Below are positions 50,032-58,556 of a stretch of 64,000 nucleotides of DNA, in pieces (position 1 is the first letter of the stretch; every line of letters begins with the position of its first letter). Where the stretch lies: contig OZ244718.1 in assembly GCA_965218945.1 (NCBI GenBank), positions 2,852,001-2,916,000 of the forward strand. Reading direction: 5' to 3'. This DNA comes from DAOUJW01 sp965218945. Lineage in GTDB: Bacteria > Chloroflexota > Dehalococcoidia > Lucifugimonadales > UBA2985. The position numbers and the translations under genes were made by a program. The notes beneath the pieces were generated by a model, which worked only from the letters and a program-made list of their open reading frames with translations, did no database searches and had not been told where the DNA came from.

Positions 50032-50976
50032 CTATAACTCGCCGTTGGACGTAAGGAACTGCTCAGCGTCTATGGCGGCCATGCACCCGGTGCCCGCAGC
50101 CGTCACCGCCTGCCGGTAGACCCAGTCCTGCACGTCGCCGCTGGCAAAGACCCCTGGCACGTTGGTCTTGGTGCCGTCGTGGGTGATGATGTACCCGTTC
50201 TCGTTTGTGTCCACATGCCCGATAAAGGGCTCCGTATTGGGCTTGTGTCCTATCGCCATGAACACCCCGTCTATGGGCCTTACAATCACCTCGTCGGTCT
50301 TGACGTTGCGAAGCTTGACCGACTTCACCTCGCCCTCCTCGACTCCCAGGATCTCCTCCACCACCGAATCCCAGACGAAGTCTATCTTCGGGTTGTTGAA
50401 GGCCCGCTCCTGCATTATCCTGGAGGCCCTCAGCTGGTCCCGCCTGTGCACCACGTGCACCTTCGAGGCGAACTTGGTGAGGAAGGTGGACTCCTCCATC
50501 GCCGTATCGCCGCCGCCAACGACAACGAGTTCCTTGTCCCTGAAGAAGAACCCGTCGCATGTGGCGCAGGCCGAAACACCCCGCCCCATAAGCTCCGCCT
50601 CCCCGGGAACGCCCAAAAGGCTAGCCGTAGCGCCGGAGGAGATGATCACGGTCTTTGCATAGTAGTTGTCCTCCTCGTCCACCTCTATGCGGAACGGGCG
50701 CTTGGAGAAGTCGACCGCCGTGACGCTGCCGTTCACGTATCGCGCCCCGAACCGCTCCGCCTGCTCCCGGAACTTGAACATAAGCTCCGGCCCCATCACA
50801 CCCTCAGGGAATCCGGGGTAGTTCTCCACGTCCGTGGTTATGGTGAGCTGTCCGCCCGGTGTGATGCCGTCTATCACCAGGGGCTTGAGGTCAGCCCGGG
50901 CGGCGTAGAGGGCTGCGGTGTCGCCCGCCGGCCCCGACCCAATAATAAGCACGTTCTCTATCTGGTTTTCCGTCAC
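50032..50976 (-). CDS. trxB: Thioredoxin reductase
   Basis: A 314-residue low-molecular-weight thioredoxin reductase. FAD binding: ENVLIIGSGPAGDTAALYAA. Redox site: GVSACATCDGFFF (CATC). NADPH binding: ELVVVGGGDTAMEESTFL and VHVVHRRDQLRA. C-terminal FAD motif: GVFASGDVQDWVYRQAVTAA. It moves electrons from NADPH to thioredoxin. The start is GTG 50976, preceded by GGGGAGGAACC. A partial copy of its first 20 codons and ribosome site lies at 51450-51530, with a coiled-coil gene in between. Confidence 0.95.
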   Translation of the reverse strand: MTENQIENVLIIGSGPAGDTAALYAARADLKPLVIDGITPGGQLTITTDVENYPGFPEGVMGPELMFKFREQAERFGARYVNGSVTAVDFSKRPFRIEVDEEDNYYAKTVIISSGATASLLGVPGEAELMGRGVSACATCDGFFFRDKELVVVGGGDTAMEESTFLTKFASKVHVVHRRDQLRASRIMQERAFNNPKIDFVWDSVVEEILGVEEGEVKSVKLRNVKTDEVIVRPIDGVFMAIGHKPNTEPFIGHVDTNENGYIITHDGTKTNVPGVFASGDVQDWVYRQAVTAAGTGCMAAIDAEQFLTSNGEL

Positions 50977-51018
50977 GGTTCCTCCCCTTGCAACAATGCT
51001 TCAAAAGTCCGGGATACC

Positions 51019-51405
51019 CTATGGGTCCGGCTCGTCCTGGTCTTGCCCAAGGACGGCTCTGATGGCCGACAGGTCCACGCTGTGAGCCTGCATAGTACGG
51101 GTGTGGTCTTGCACGAGGGCCTCTATCCGCTCAAGGCGTTCCTCCATCCGTCCCTGTCGATCCTCCATCAGCCCCAGTCGTTCCTCTATCAGCCCCAGCC
51201 GTTCCTCCATCAGCCCCAGCCGTTCCTCCATCCGAACCAGTCGATTGCTGGTATCCACGTAGGCAAGGGCCAAGCGTTCCAGCGCTTCACCCATCCTGTC
51301 CAGGATCGCGCCGTGGGCATTCTGTCCCTGCGCCATCGTTGAGGTCTGGTCTTGCAGCTCCGCGATGTGCCGTTCCGCCGATGAAAGTCGTTCTTCTGTG
51401 GTCAT
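51019..51405 (-). CDS. Coiled-coil protein with heptad repeats
   Basis: A 128-residue protein, almost entirely helical. It contains repeated seven-residue units (RLVRMEE, RLGLMEE, RLGLIEE, RLGLMED, RQGRMEE, RLERIEA) giving a strong coiled coil; no membrane segment. The DNA of these units is a 21-bp tandem repeat. Function unknown; proteins of this type are common and low-complexity. Its ATG overlaps the TGA of the upstream leader ORF (ATGA), indicating translational coupling to a copied trxB start. Confidence 0.7.
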   Translation of the reverse strand: MTTEERLSSAERHIAELQDQTSTMAQGQNAHGAILDRMGEALERLALAYVDTSNRLVRMEERLGLMEERLGLIEERLGLMEDRQGRMEERLERIEALVQDHTRTMQAHSVDLSAIRAVLGQDQDEPDP

Positions 51406-51509
51406 TCCCGTATTCCCGTCTGTCCGCGTCGAACTCCGTAGTAGCGCAGGGTGTCGCCCGCCGGCCTCGACCCGATAATAAGCGCGTTCTCTACACGGTT
51501 ATCCGTCAC
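51402..51509 (-). CDS. 35-codon leader ORF carrying a copied trxB 5' end
   Basis: From GTG 51509, preceded by GGGGAGGAGTC, the reverse strand encodes MTDNRVENALIIGSRPAGDT, then LRYYGVRRGQTGIRE and TGA. The first 20 residues match TrxB (MTENQIENVLIIGSGPAGDT), including its ribosome site, but GSGPAG has become GSRPAG and the similarity then ends. The stop overlaps the ATG of the coiled-coil gene. It may be a leader that drives translation of that gene, or a scar. Confidence 0.55.
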   Translation of the reverse strand: MTDNRVENALIIGSRPAGDTLRYYGVRRGQTGIRE

Positions 51510-51555
51510 GACTCCTCCCCTTGCGACAATGCTGTCAAAAAACCGTAGTCCACGC

Positions 51556-52959
51556 TCAGTTGTGGTACCGGGATCTCCCATCGACCATGTCCTTGTTGAG
51601 ACGCCTCTTGAGGTGGAGACCCTCCAGAATGAACTCCATAGCCGACGCTATAATCCCGTGGGTGTTGTCGGCCCCCAGTCGCTTGATAGGCTCGTCAAAG
51701 GCCTCCACCTCTCCCAGCAGCGTCACGTACTCCATCGACGGTCTGTCGCTGCCGGTCTCGATTGTCATGCCCTCCTCAAAGGACTCCACAATCCCCTCCA
51801 TCTCCTCCATATCGACGTGGCGGCCAAATATGTTCAGCACCGCCCTCTTGGTGATGTCCTCCAGTATCTTCGCCTCGCGGCCGTCTTCCATCGTCTCCAG
51901 CTCTATCTTGCCCATTGTGGACGGCACAATGGCGGACAGGTCGCTAATGCGCGGGACAACCTTGCCCTCACCGAACCGCAGGGCGCGCTTGTAGGCGTTG
52001 CTGATAATGCTTTCGTAGTTGGCGATGGACACCCTGACGCTCACTCCCGACCGCTGATTGATGTCCCCGCTCCGACGCGCCAGGCCGGTCACCTCGGCAA
52101 TGATGTCTTTCATATAGCCGGGCACGGACACCAGGTCCTCCATGTCAGCGAAGATGGTGCGCTCCTGCTCCATTATCTGCACCTCGTCTTCGGGAAACTG
52201 GGGATAGTGGGTGCGGATCTGCGCCCCGTAGCGGTCCTTGAGCGGTGTGATGATACGTCCCCGGTTGGTGTAGTCCTCCGGGTTGGCGCTGGCCACCAGG
52301 TACACGTCCACTGGCAGGCGTATCCTGTAACCCTTTATCTGGATGTCCCTCTCCTCCATGAGGTTGAACAGCCCCACCTGAATGCGTTCCGCCAGGTCCG
52401 GCAGCTCATTGATGGAGAATATACCCCGGTTGGTCCTCGGTATAAGGCCGAAGTGGACCGTCAGCTCATCCGACAGGTAGCGGCCCTCGGCGACCTTGAT
52501 TGGATCGACCTCTCCGATGAGGTCGGCCACGGCGATGTCAGGGGTAGCCAGCTTCTCGCCGTACCGGTCGTCGCGCCCCAGCCACGCTATCGCGATGTCG
52601 TCCCCCTCGCTCTCCAGCTTGTCTTTGCAGGCCCTGCAGATTGGATCGAATGGATTGTCATTGATCTCGCAGCCGGCAATGCAGGGTATCTCCTCGTCCA
52701 GCAGGTTGACCAGAGCGCGGATTATCCTGGACTTGGCCTGACCGCGCTCGCCCAGCAGAATGATGTCCTGCCCGGAGAGGATGGCGTTCTCGATCTGGGG
52801 AATAACTGATTCGCTGTAGCCGATTATCCCTGGGAAGAGGTCCTCGTCCGCGACGATCTTCTTCACGAGGTTCCGCCTAAGCTCCTCTCTCACCCCCACC
52901 ACCTCATATCCGCTCTCCTTCAGCTCCCTCAGGGTATTTGCCTTCCGGGTAGAGGTCAT
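51556..52959 (-). CDS. AAA+ ATPase of the magnesium chelatase I (ChlI/BchI)-like group
   Basis: A 467-residue ATPase. The nucleotide-binding loop is DIILLGERGQAKSRIIRALV and the Walker B region is TNRGIFSINELPDLAERIQV, followed by LFNLMEERDIQIKGYRIRLP and VYLVASANPEDYTNRGRIIT, the sensor I region and the ChlI/MoxR-type insert. A cysteine pair in NPFDPICRACKDKLE is unusual. Partners are normally VWA-domain proteins, none of which is adjacent, and no chlorophyll or cobalamin genes are near, so a chaperone-like role is more likely than metal chelation. AGGGGGAGCTT precedes the ATG. Confidence 0.85.
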   Translation of the reverse strand: MTSTRKANTLRELKESGYEVVGVREELRRNLVKKIVADEDLFPGIIGYSESVIPQIENAILSGQDIILLGERGQAKSRIIRALVNLLDEEIPCIAGCEINDNPFDPICRACKDKLESEGDDIAIAWLGRDDRYGEKLATPDIAVADLIGEVDPIKVAEGRYLSDELTVHFGLIPRTNRGIFSINELPDLAERIQVGLFNLMEERDIQIKGYRIRLPVDVYLVASANPEDYTNRGRIITPLKDRYGAQIRTHYPQFPEDEVQIMEQERTIFADMEDLVSVPGYMKDIIAEVTGLARRSGDINQRSGVSVRVSIANYESIISNAYKRALRFGEGKVVPRISDLSAIVPSTMGKIELETMEDGREAKILEDITKRAVLNIFGRHVDMEEMEGIVESFEEGMTIETGSDRPSMEYVTLLGEVEAFDEPIKRLGADNTHGIIASAMEFILEGLHLKRRLNKDMVDGRSRYHN

Positions 52960-53136
52960 AAGCTCCCCCTAACGTGTCTTGGTTAAATGGACCGGGTTAC
53001 ATCCTTATACTAGACAATGCGGTCTCAAAATGGAAGCGCATAGCCCTGAAGCCCCGCTCATAGGCGAGCGTATCAAAGGGACACCACCGTGGCCCTGTCC
53101 GGTTTGAAGATATAGACTATCCCGTACCTTCGCAGG

Positions 53137-53433
53137 CTACGCGTCGGGGTCGGGGTCGCTCTCTTCGTCGGTAAACTCAAAGCCGATGGTCTGTGCGTGG
53201 GACTGGCTAATCAGCATCAGAGTGTTGGCCAGGTCCTCCGCAACGTCCGTCGTCATGCGAAGGTCGAGAGTCTTGGGGTTCTCGTCAGTTCCGGGCCCGA
53301 TAACCAGTATCTGAATGCCTTCCTGGTCTGCTACCATCATCTTGGTTATCGCCATGTAGGGCCGGAGTTCTCCCCCGTAGTTGCTTATTCGGGCCTCGTG
53401 TTTCATCTCCAGATTGACCTCAATGTGCGCCAT
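53137..53433 (-). CDS. Conserved-looking small protein of unknown function
   Basis: A 98-residue acidic protein, MAHIEVNLEMKHEARISNYG, then YMAITKMMVADQEGIQILVI, TTDVAEDLANTLMLISQSHA and an acidic end DEESDPDPDA. AAGGAGG lies five bases before the ATG, a very strong ribosome site. I see no family motif. Alternating hydrophobic pattern suggests an alpha/beta fold. It stands alone between the ATPase and the ROK kinase. Confidence 0.7.
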   Translation of the reverse strand: MAHIEVNLEMKHEARISNYGGELRPYMAITKMMVADQEGIQILVIGPGTDENPKTLDLRMTTDVAEDLANTLMLISQSHAQTIGFEFTDEESDPDPDA

Positions 53434-53573
53434 ACAAACCTCCTTGTAGTTCTTTGCCTAAAGCGTAATGTCCAACAAGCCTCCAGCCCAAACAGCTCCC
53501 ATCCCCTATGATTATACCCCGTAGCGAAAGTCTCGTGGTATCATAGTGTACTAAAATTGCGGGGAAAGAGAGT

Positions 53574-54545
53574 ATGGCGAGCAAAGGCGACTTGTCGCTG
53601 GCGATAGACTTGGGCGGCACCAACATCCGCGTAGCTGTGGTTGACCGGGGCGGCGCGGTGCTGCAAAGAGAGCGTGAGCGAACCCAAGCCCACCTTGGCG
53701 CGGAGCACGCGATGGCGCGGCTGACGGAAACAGCCACTAGACTCATGCACAACGCCGGCGAGGGAGAGTTTGCAGGAATCGGCGTAGCCCTGGGCAGCCC
53801 CGTGGACCCGGATACCGGAACCATGTACAACCCGCCAAGTCTTCCCGGCTGGGACGGCTTCTCACCCAGGCGCGCCCTTGAAGAGTCTCTCCACCTTCCG
53901 GTGCATATTGCCAACGACGCGACCCTGGGCGCTGTCGGCGAGTACGCCTACGGCATAGGCCAGGGCATGGATGACCTGGTCTACGTCACCGTGAGCACGG
54001 GCATCGGTGGAGGCGTCATAGTGAACGGCGCCCCCGTCCTGGGCATGGAGGGCTTTGCCGCCGAGCTGGGGCACATGAGCATAGACAGGAACGGGACGCT
54101 GTGCAACTGTGGCAACACCGGCTGCCTGGAGACGCTGGCATCCGGCACGGCCCTGGCCAACATCGCTATGGAACGGCTGCGGCAGGGGGAGAACAGCTCG
54201 ATGGAGGCAATGGCAGAAGACGGCATCGGTATCAGGGCGGAGGCAGTGATGGAGGCCGCGGCTCAGGGAGACCCGCTGGCCAAGGAGATCGTCGAGCAGT
54301 TTGCCGAAGACCTGGGTACCGGCCTGGTCAACCTGCTGCACATTTTCAACCCCCAGATGATAGTTCTGGGAGGAGGGGTCTGCCAGAACCTGCACCTGTT
54401 CTTCGCCCCTCTCAAGGCGGCCATCCAGCGCAGGGCAATGGCGCACCTCAAGGAGCGCATCCCCGTGGTGGCGTCCGTCTTGGGGGACGACGCCTCGCTG
54501 CTGGGCGCGGCGCACCTGGTCTTTGAAGGGTTGAGGCAGGAGTAG
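53574..54545 (+). CDS. ROK family sugar kinase (glucokinase-like)
   Basis: A 323-residue ROK kinase. The phosphate loop is LSLAIDLGGTNIRVAVVD; the catalytic region VHIANDATLGAVGEYAYGIG contains the base Asp in NDA; VTVSTGIGGGVIVNG binds the substrate; and CNCGNTGCLETLASG is the ROK zinc motif with an upstream His in ELGHMSID. It phosphorylates glucose or a related sugar. GGGGAAAGAGAG precedes the ATG. No sugar operon surrounds it. Confidence 0.92.
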   Translation: MASKGDLSLAIDLGGTNIRVAVVDRGGAVLQRERERTQAHLGAEHAMARLTETATRLMHNAGEGEFAGIGVALGSPVDPDTGTMYNPPSLPGWDGFSPRRALEESLHLPVHIANDATLGAVGEYAYGIGQGMDDLVYVTVSTGIGGGVIVNGAPVLGMEGFAAELGHMSIDRNGTLCNCGNTGCLETLASGTALANIAMERLRQGENSSMEAMAEDGIGIRAEAVMEAAAQGDPLAKEIVEQFAEDLGTGLVNLLHIFNPQMIVLGGGVCQNLHLFFAPLKAAIQRRAMAHLKERIPVVASVLGDDASLLGAAHLVFEGLRQE

Positions 54546-54548
54546 GGG

Positions 54549-55451
54549 CTACAGGTCCGAAGTCTCTCCCAGGACTTCCAGCGCTTCTTCGGCCGCCTCT
54601 ACAACCAGATCGTCCGAGGACTTTAGGCAACTGAGCAGGGCCTTCTTGGCCAGACTCCCTCCTATAGCGCCGACGGCAGCTATGGCCGATGTCTGCGCCT
54701 GCTGGTCTTCGTCCTTGAACAGCTGTATGAGATGAGGCACGGCGTCCTCCTCACCCATCTCGCCGCAGGCGTTGGAGGCCTCGAATCGCATGGCCGGATG
54801 GGGACTGCTAAGCTCCTGGAGAATGGTGGACAGCCACTGGGGGTTGCAGCTTTTGCCCATTGCGTAGACGGCGCTGCACTTCATCTCGAGCTGGTCGCTG
54901 CTGTAAGCCTCCCGGATAATCTGGTGGACCTCCGGTGTGTTGAAGGGCGCAACAGCCTCGACGGCGCGGCGTCTCACCTCCTGGGACTCGCCGGAGTTGC
55001 TAATGGCCGAGGTCAGGGACTCCCTAATCCTTTCGCCATCCTTGCTGAGTATCTTCCCGTGCTGGGCCAGCACAGAGAACTTGCTCAGGGCCGTAGCCGC
55101 GGCGGCTCTCACCCTGTCCGACGGATCATCTCTCAACAGGCTGGCCAGTGGAGTCACGAGGGACCGGTCGTCGCACTCCCAAAGCCCCTCTATGGCCTTA
55201 GCCTTCACCTCCGGGTCTTCGTCCTTCAGGCACAGCCGGAAGAGGCTGTTGAAGTCCGCGTCCAGGTTGTCCTCCGCAATATCGATAAGGCGCTGCAGGA
55301 CCAGTTGCCGACGCTCGGAGTCCACGTCCTCCCAGGCCGAGACTATAGCCTCCAGTTCCTCAATGGTCATACCCGACAGGGTCATCAGTTCTGCGTTTCG
55401 AAGAGGCTGCTCACTGTCGACAATTACGTTCAGGCATTGCTCCAAGGTCAC
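54549..55451 (-). CDS. HEAT-repeat protein
   Basis: A 300-residue all-helical protein made of HEAT/PBS-lyase-like repeats: LFRLCLKDEDPEVKAKAIEG, LASLLRDDPSDRVRAAAATA, PAMRFEASNACGEMGEEDAV and HLIQLFKDEDQQAQTSAIAA with a GAIGG following. It probably acts as a protein-binding scaffold. I chose GTG 55451 (MTLEQCLNVIVDSE), which lies nine bases after AAGGAGG and 14 nt beyond the tldE stop; a start at 55535 would overlap tldE by 70 nt. It is the last gene of the tldD-tldE operon. Confidence 0.82.
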   Translation of the reverse strand: MTLEQCLNVIVDSEQPLRNAELMTLSGMTIEELEAIVSAWEDVDSERRQLVLQRLIDIAEDNLDADFNSLFRLCLKDEDPEVKAKAIEGLWECDDRSLVTPLASLLRDDPSDRVRAAAATALSKFSVLAQHGKILSKDGERIRESLTSAISNSGESQEVRRRAVEAVAPFNTPEVHQIIREAYSSDQLEMKCSAVYAMGKSCNPQWLSTILQELSSPHPAMRFEASNACGEMGEEDAVPHLIQLFKDEDQQAQTSAIAAVGAIGGSLAKKALLSCLKSSDDLVVEAAEEALEVLGETSDL

Positions 55452-55465
55452 CTTGTCGATCCTCC

Positions 55466-56770
55466 TTATCCCTTTGCCGTCACTGCGACTCCCTCGCACA
55501 ACAATGCGGGGGCGCTCAGAAATCCCCTGAGCCACCGGCTCTCGCTGCCGACGCTGATTACTCGATTGAGGGCATCGTACACGTTGCCGGACACCATTAC
55601 GTCCTTGGCCCGGCCCGCAATTTCGCCCTTGCTTATATAATATCCCAGAAGCACATTGGCGTTAAAGCCTCCGCCAAGGATATTTCCCTGTCCCGCCCCA
55701 AGTAATCTCTCGACCACCAAGGCCTCCTCCAGACCCGAAACAATGTCCTCGAAGGACGTATCTCCCGGAGAGAAGAGTAGCACGCCGGGGCCCGGTTGGG
55801 GCAGGGTTGCCAGAGAGCGGGACGCGCTGCCTGTAGTCTCCTTACCGGCTTGGGCGGCCGTCTGGAGATCGTAGAGGAAGCTCGCCGCCCTGCCCCTGTC
55901 GATGAGAGGCGTGGCCCGGCTGGGAATACCCTCGTCGTCGCAGATGCGGCTGCCCGGGATGAAGGGCTGGGTGGGGTCGTCCCAGAGGGAGATCCGCTCG
56001 TCCACAACCTGCTCCCCCAGCCTGCCCACCAGTGGCGACGTTCCCTTGAGGACGGTCTTGCCGCTGAACCCGCTTACAAGCGGGCCTATAAGAACCCCCG
56101 CCAAGCCTCGCGGTGTGAACAGCACAGGCATGGCCCGGTTGGGCACCGGCGCAATTCGGCTGGCCCGCTCCAGCTGAAGCAGCATCGAGTCCGCGAGGGG
56201 TTTGACGTCGGCTATGGGATGGCACGAGGTCTCGCTCTCCGAGACGTAGAGCATATCGGTGCCCTGAATCAGGACGGCCTCAAAATATACGCTCATTACG
56301 GTCTTGGTGTAGGAGACCCGACAGCCGCGGGAGTTCATCAACTCCGTTCTGGTCACGCTCCTGCCGACCCTACCTTCGCACTGGACCTGGGGCCACTCCG
56401 CCCTCACCGCGTCTATCAGGCTCTGCCCAAGATGCCTCATATCGTCCATACCAAACTCCGCCAGCCGGTGGTCTTGGACATCGACTGAGGGATAGCCAGT
56501 CGCAGAGGGCAGTTCCAGAAGGGCCTCAGCGCCAAAGGGGGCCATCTCCAGCGCTCGCTCCACCAGGGCGTCCTCCTCCTCAAGGTTGGTTGTGGAGGAG
56601 AACCCTATGCGCCCGTCCTTGACGAGGCGAAGGGCCAGCCCGGAAGTCTCGCGAGTATCCACCATCTTCAGTCGATTGGCCTCAAAGCTCATGCTGGTGT
56701 CGGTTTGAGACACACCGTACACCTCGCACTCCTTGGCGGCCTTTATGGCTTTATCCAGCAGCGTTTCCAC
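55466..56770 (-). CDS. TldE/PmbA-like metalloprotease partner
   Basis: A 434-residue TldD/PmbA family protein without HExxxH, as expected of the TldE subunit. It has ETSGLALRLVKDGRIGFSST near the N-terminus, and PVLFTPRGLAGVLIGPLVSG, DDEGIPSRATPLIDRGRAAS and FLYDLQTAAQAGKE in the C-terminal domain, with a late EIAGRAKDVMVSGN. TldD-TldE heterodimers degrade unfolded peptides and process microcins or CcdA. The gene starts 3 nt after the tldD stop. Confidence 0.92.
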   Translation of the reverse strand: METLLDKAIKAAKECEVYGVSQTDTSMSFEANRLKMVDTRETSGLALRLVKDGRIGFSSTTNLEEEDALVERALEMAPFGAEALLELPSATGYPSVDVQDHRLAEFGMDDMRHLGQSLIDAVRAEWPQVQCEGRVGRSVTRTELMNSRGCRVSYTKTVMSVYFEAVLIQGTDMLYVSESETSCHPIADVKPLADSMLLQLERASRIAPVPNRAMPVLFTPRGLAGVLIGPLVSGFSGKTVLKGTSPLVGRLGEQVVDERISLWDDPTQPFIPGSRICDDEGIPSRATPLIDRGRAASFLYDLQTAAQAGKETTGSASRSLATLPQPGPGVLLFSPGDTSFEDIVSGLEEALVVERLLGAGQGNILGGGFNANVLLGYYISKGEIAGRAKDVMVSGNVYDALNRVISVGSESRWLRGFLSAPALLCEGVAVTAKG

Positions 56771-56773
56771 GGC

Positions 56774-58132
56774 CTATACCCCTCCCACCAGGCAGTTCCG
56801 AATTCGAATGTGCGGACTTCCGTTGCTCACCGGCAAAGGCGACTGGCCGCCTTTCCCGCAGCCCCCTCCCTGGTTGAAGTCCAAGTCGTTGCCCACCGCG
56901 TCCAGATTTCGGAGGGTGGTGAACAGGTTTCCGGAGAGCATAACCGGCCGGACCAGCTCCTCGATCCTTCCGTTGCGTATCATGTAGGCCTCGCCCGATG
57001 AGAAGGTGAACATCTCCATGCTGGTCATGCCGCCGTACCAGTTGCAGGCGTAGACCCCTTCCTTGACGTCGGCCAGCAGGTCGGCAAGGGACGCCTCTCC
57101 CGGCTCGATGAAGGTGTTGGTCATGCGGACGATGGGAGGGAACTGGTGGCTGATGGCACGAGCGTTGCCGGAGGGAGGCTCTCCCATCTTCGCAGCCGTC
57201 TCCCGGGAGTGGAGCCTGCCGACCAGAACACCCTCTCGTATCAGGTCGGTGCGGGTGGAAGGAACGCCCTCGTCGTCGTACTTGTAGCTTCCCCTCAGGC
57301 CATCGACGGCTCCCCCGTCCACGACGTTGAGATGCGGCCCGCCGAACCCACTGCCCAGCACCATGATGTCCTTCATCTGGTCATTGTCGTACACCTGGTC
57401 CGCCTCCGAAAGGTGTCCAAAGGCCTCGTGGATGAACACCCCGGCCAGGACCGGGTCCAGGATCACGGTGTGCTCCCCGCCCTTGATCTGAGGCGCTTTG
57501 AGCAGCCTCACTGCTTTGTCGGCCACGTCCCTGGCGTCCTGGTGCAACTCCTCCACAAAGGAGAAATCGCCGTTGCTGCCCAGGCTGACTCCGGCCTGCT
57601 GCACGTCCGCGCCGTCTCTGGCCATCGCCGAGAGGCGAATCACCACGTCCACCTTGCCCTGCTCAATGTACGATCCCTCGGAGTTGGCAAAGTACACCGT
57701 CCTGTTTCTGTCGACGTAGCTTATGGAGGAGCTCTGAATGGTCGGCACACTCCACATTATGCCGTTGTACTCGTCCAGCAGGGTCTTCTTCACTGTCAGT
57801 GGCGCCTGAGCCGGGTCTTTCCTGACGTGGGGCGGCACCACCTCCACCCTGGGTTCGACGGGCGCGAGGCTGATCCGCTCTCCACCCACCATACGAGCCT
57901 GGCTTACGGCCAGAGCCACCTTCTCTCGCAGATTCGAGAGGTCGTTGAAGCAGACGAAGCCCCAACCGCCTCCCACCAACGCCCGCGCGTTTCCTCCCCT
58001 GGAGCTGCTCGCGCCGATGTCCTCAAGCTCCCGGCCAGCGTAGCTGATATGGTTGGACACGGCCTCCTCCAGCCGGACTTCGATATAGTCGGCGTTGTGG
58101 CCCCGAATGGCATTCTGTATCAGGTCTCTCAC
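56774..58132 (-). CDS. tldD: TldD-like metalloprotease
   Basis: A 452-residue protease with the zinc motif GVFIHEAFGHLSEADQ (HEAFGH), preceded by HTVILDPVLA and followed by GGAVDGLRGSYKYDDEGVPS. TRTDLIREGVLVGRLHSRET and a C-terminal MTSMEMFTFSSGEAYMI are typical of TldD. It is the catalytic partner of the TldE-like protein encoded next. I prefer GTG 58132 (MRDLIQNAIRGHNADYIEV), which matches the usual TldD length; an in-frame start at 58198 would add 22 residues. Confidence 0.92.
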   Translation of the reverse strand: MRDLIQNAIRGHNADYIEVRLEEAVSNHISYAGRELEDIGASSSRGGNARALVGGGWGFVCFNDLSNLREKVALAVSQARMVGGERISLAPVEPRVEVVPPHVRKDPAQAPLTVKKTLLDEYNGIMWSVPTIQSSSISYVDRNRTVYFANSEGSYIEQGKVDVVIRLSAMARDGADVQQAGVSLGSNGDFSFVEELHQDARDVADKAVRLLKAPQIKGGEHTVILDPVLAGVFIHEAFGHLSEADQVYDNDQMKDIMVLGSGFGGPHLNVVDGGAVDGLRGSYKYDDEGVPSTRTDLIREGVLVGRLHSRETAAKMGEPPSGNARAISHQFPPIVRMTNTFIEPGEASLADLLADVKEGVYACNWYGGMTSMEMFTFSSGEAYMIRNGRIEELVRPVMLSGNLFTTLRNLDAVGNDLDFNQGGGCGKGGQSPLPVSNGSPHIRIRNCLVGGV

Positions 58133-58266
58133 GGGTACTGTCGCTCCTTCCCACCGACCGAGGGTGGTGGACCGGTGTTTGAAGTCCATTATAACCAAGA
58201 GGATGTTGGACTCTCCAGAGTAATTTGGCGCAATTTTAGCCGACCAGGAAAGCGCCGACGCCTCTA

Positions 58267-58293
58267 TGTCATTCTGAACGCAGTGAAGAATCC
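58267..58293. repeat. GTCATTCTGA...GAAGAATCC dispersed repeat
   Basis: TGTCATTCTGAACGCAGTGAAGAATCC nearly matches the element at 12811-12842. It lies in the 424-bp gap between tldD and the zinc-ribbon gene, in which I see no other feature. Confidence 0.7.
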
Positions 58294-58556
58294 AGAGCCA
58301 TCCGACAATATAGACGCTCCGCTGCCGGATGCAACACCGCTTTCCCGCTCATCTCCTTCGGCAGACGCACCATGAGCGGGAAGTCGACAGACCAAGCCTC
58401 ACCATTAGAGTTGTGCCTTGGACAAGACCCCTTCTCGGTTCCACGAGCCGGTCGTCCGCGGAGTCAATTGTCCGTAGTCTAGCTCCCTGCCACTCTTGTA
58501 CAATGTCGATCAGACAACAGTCATAGCACAGCGTTTGCAACAGCGGAGGTATCTTG

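Noticed and set aside
51121..51250. Tandem 21-bp repeats as a possible CRISPR or minisatellite
   Set aside because: They are the codons of coiled-coil heptads within an open frame; no spacers.
57146..58375. A 409-codon plus-strand frame over tldD
   Set aside because: Antisense to a clear TldD with HEAFGH.
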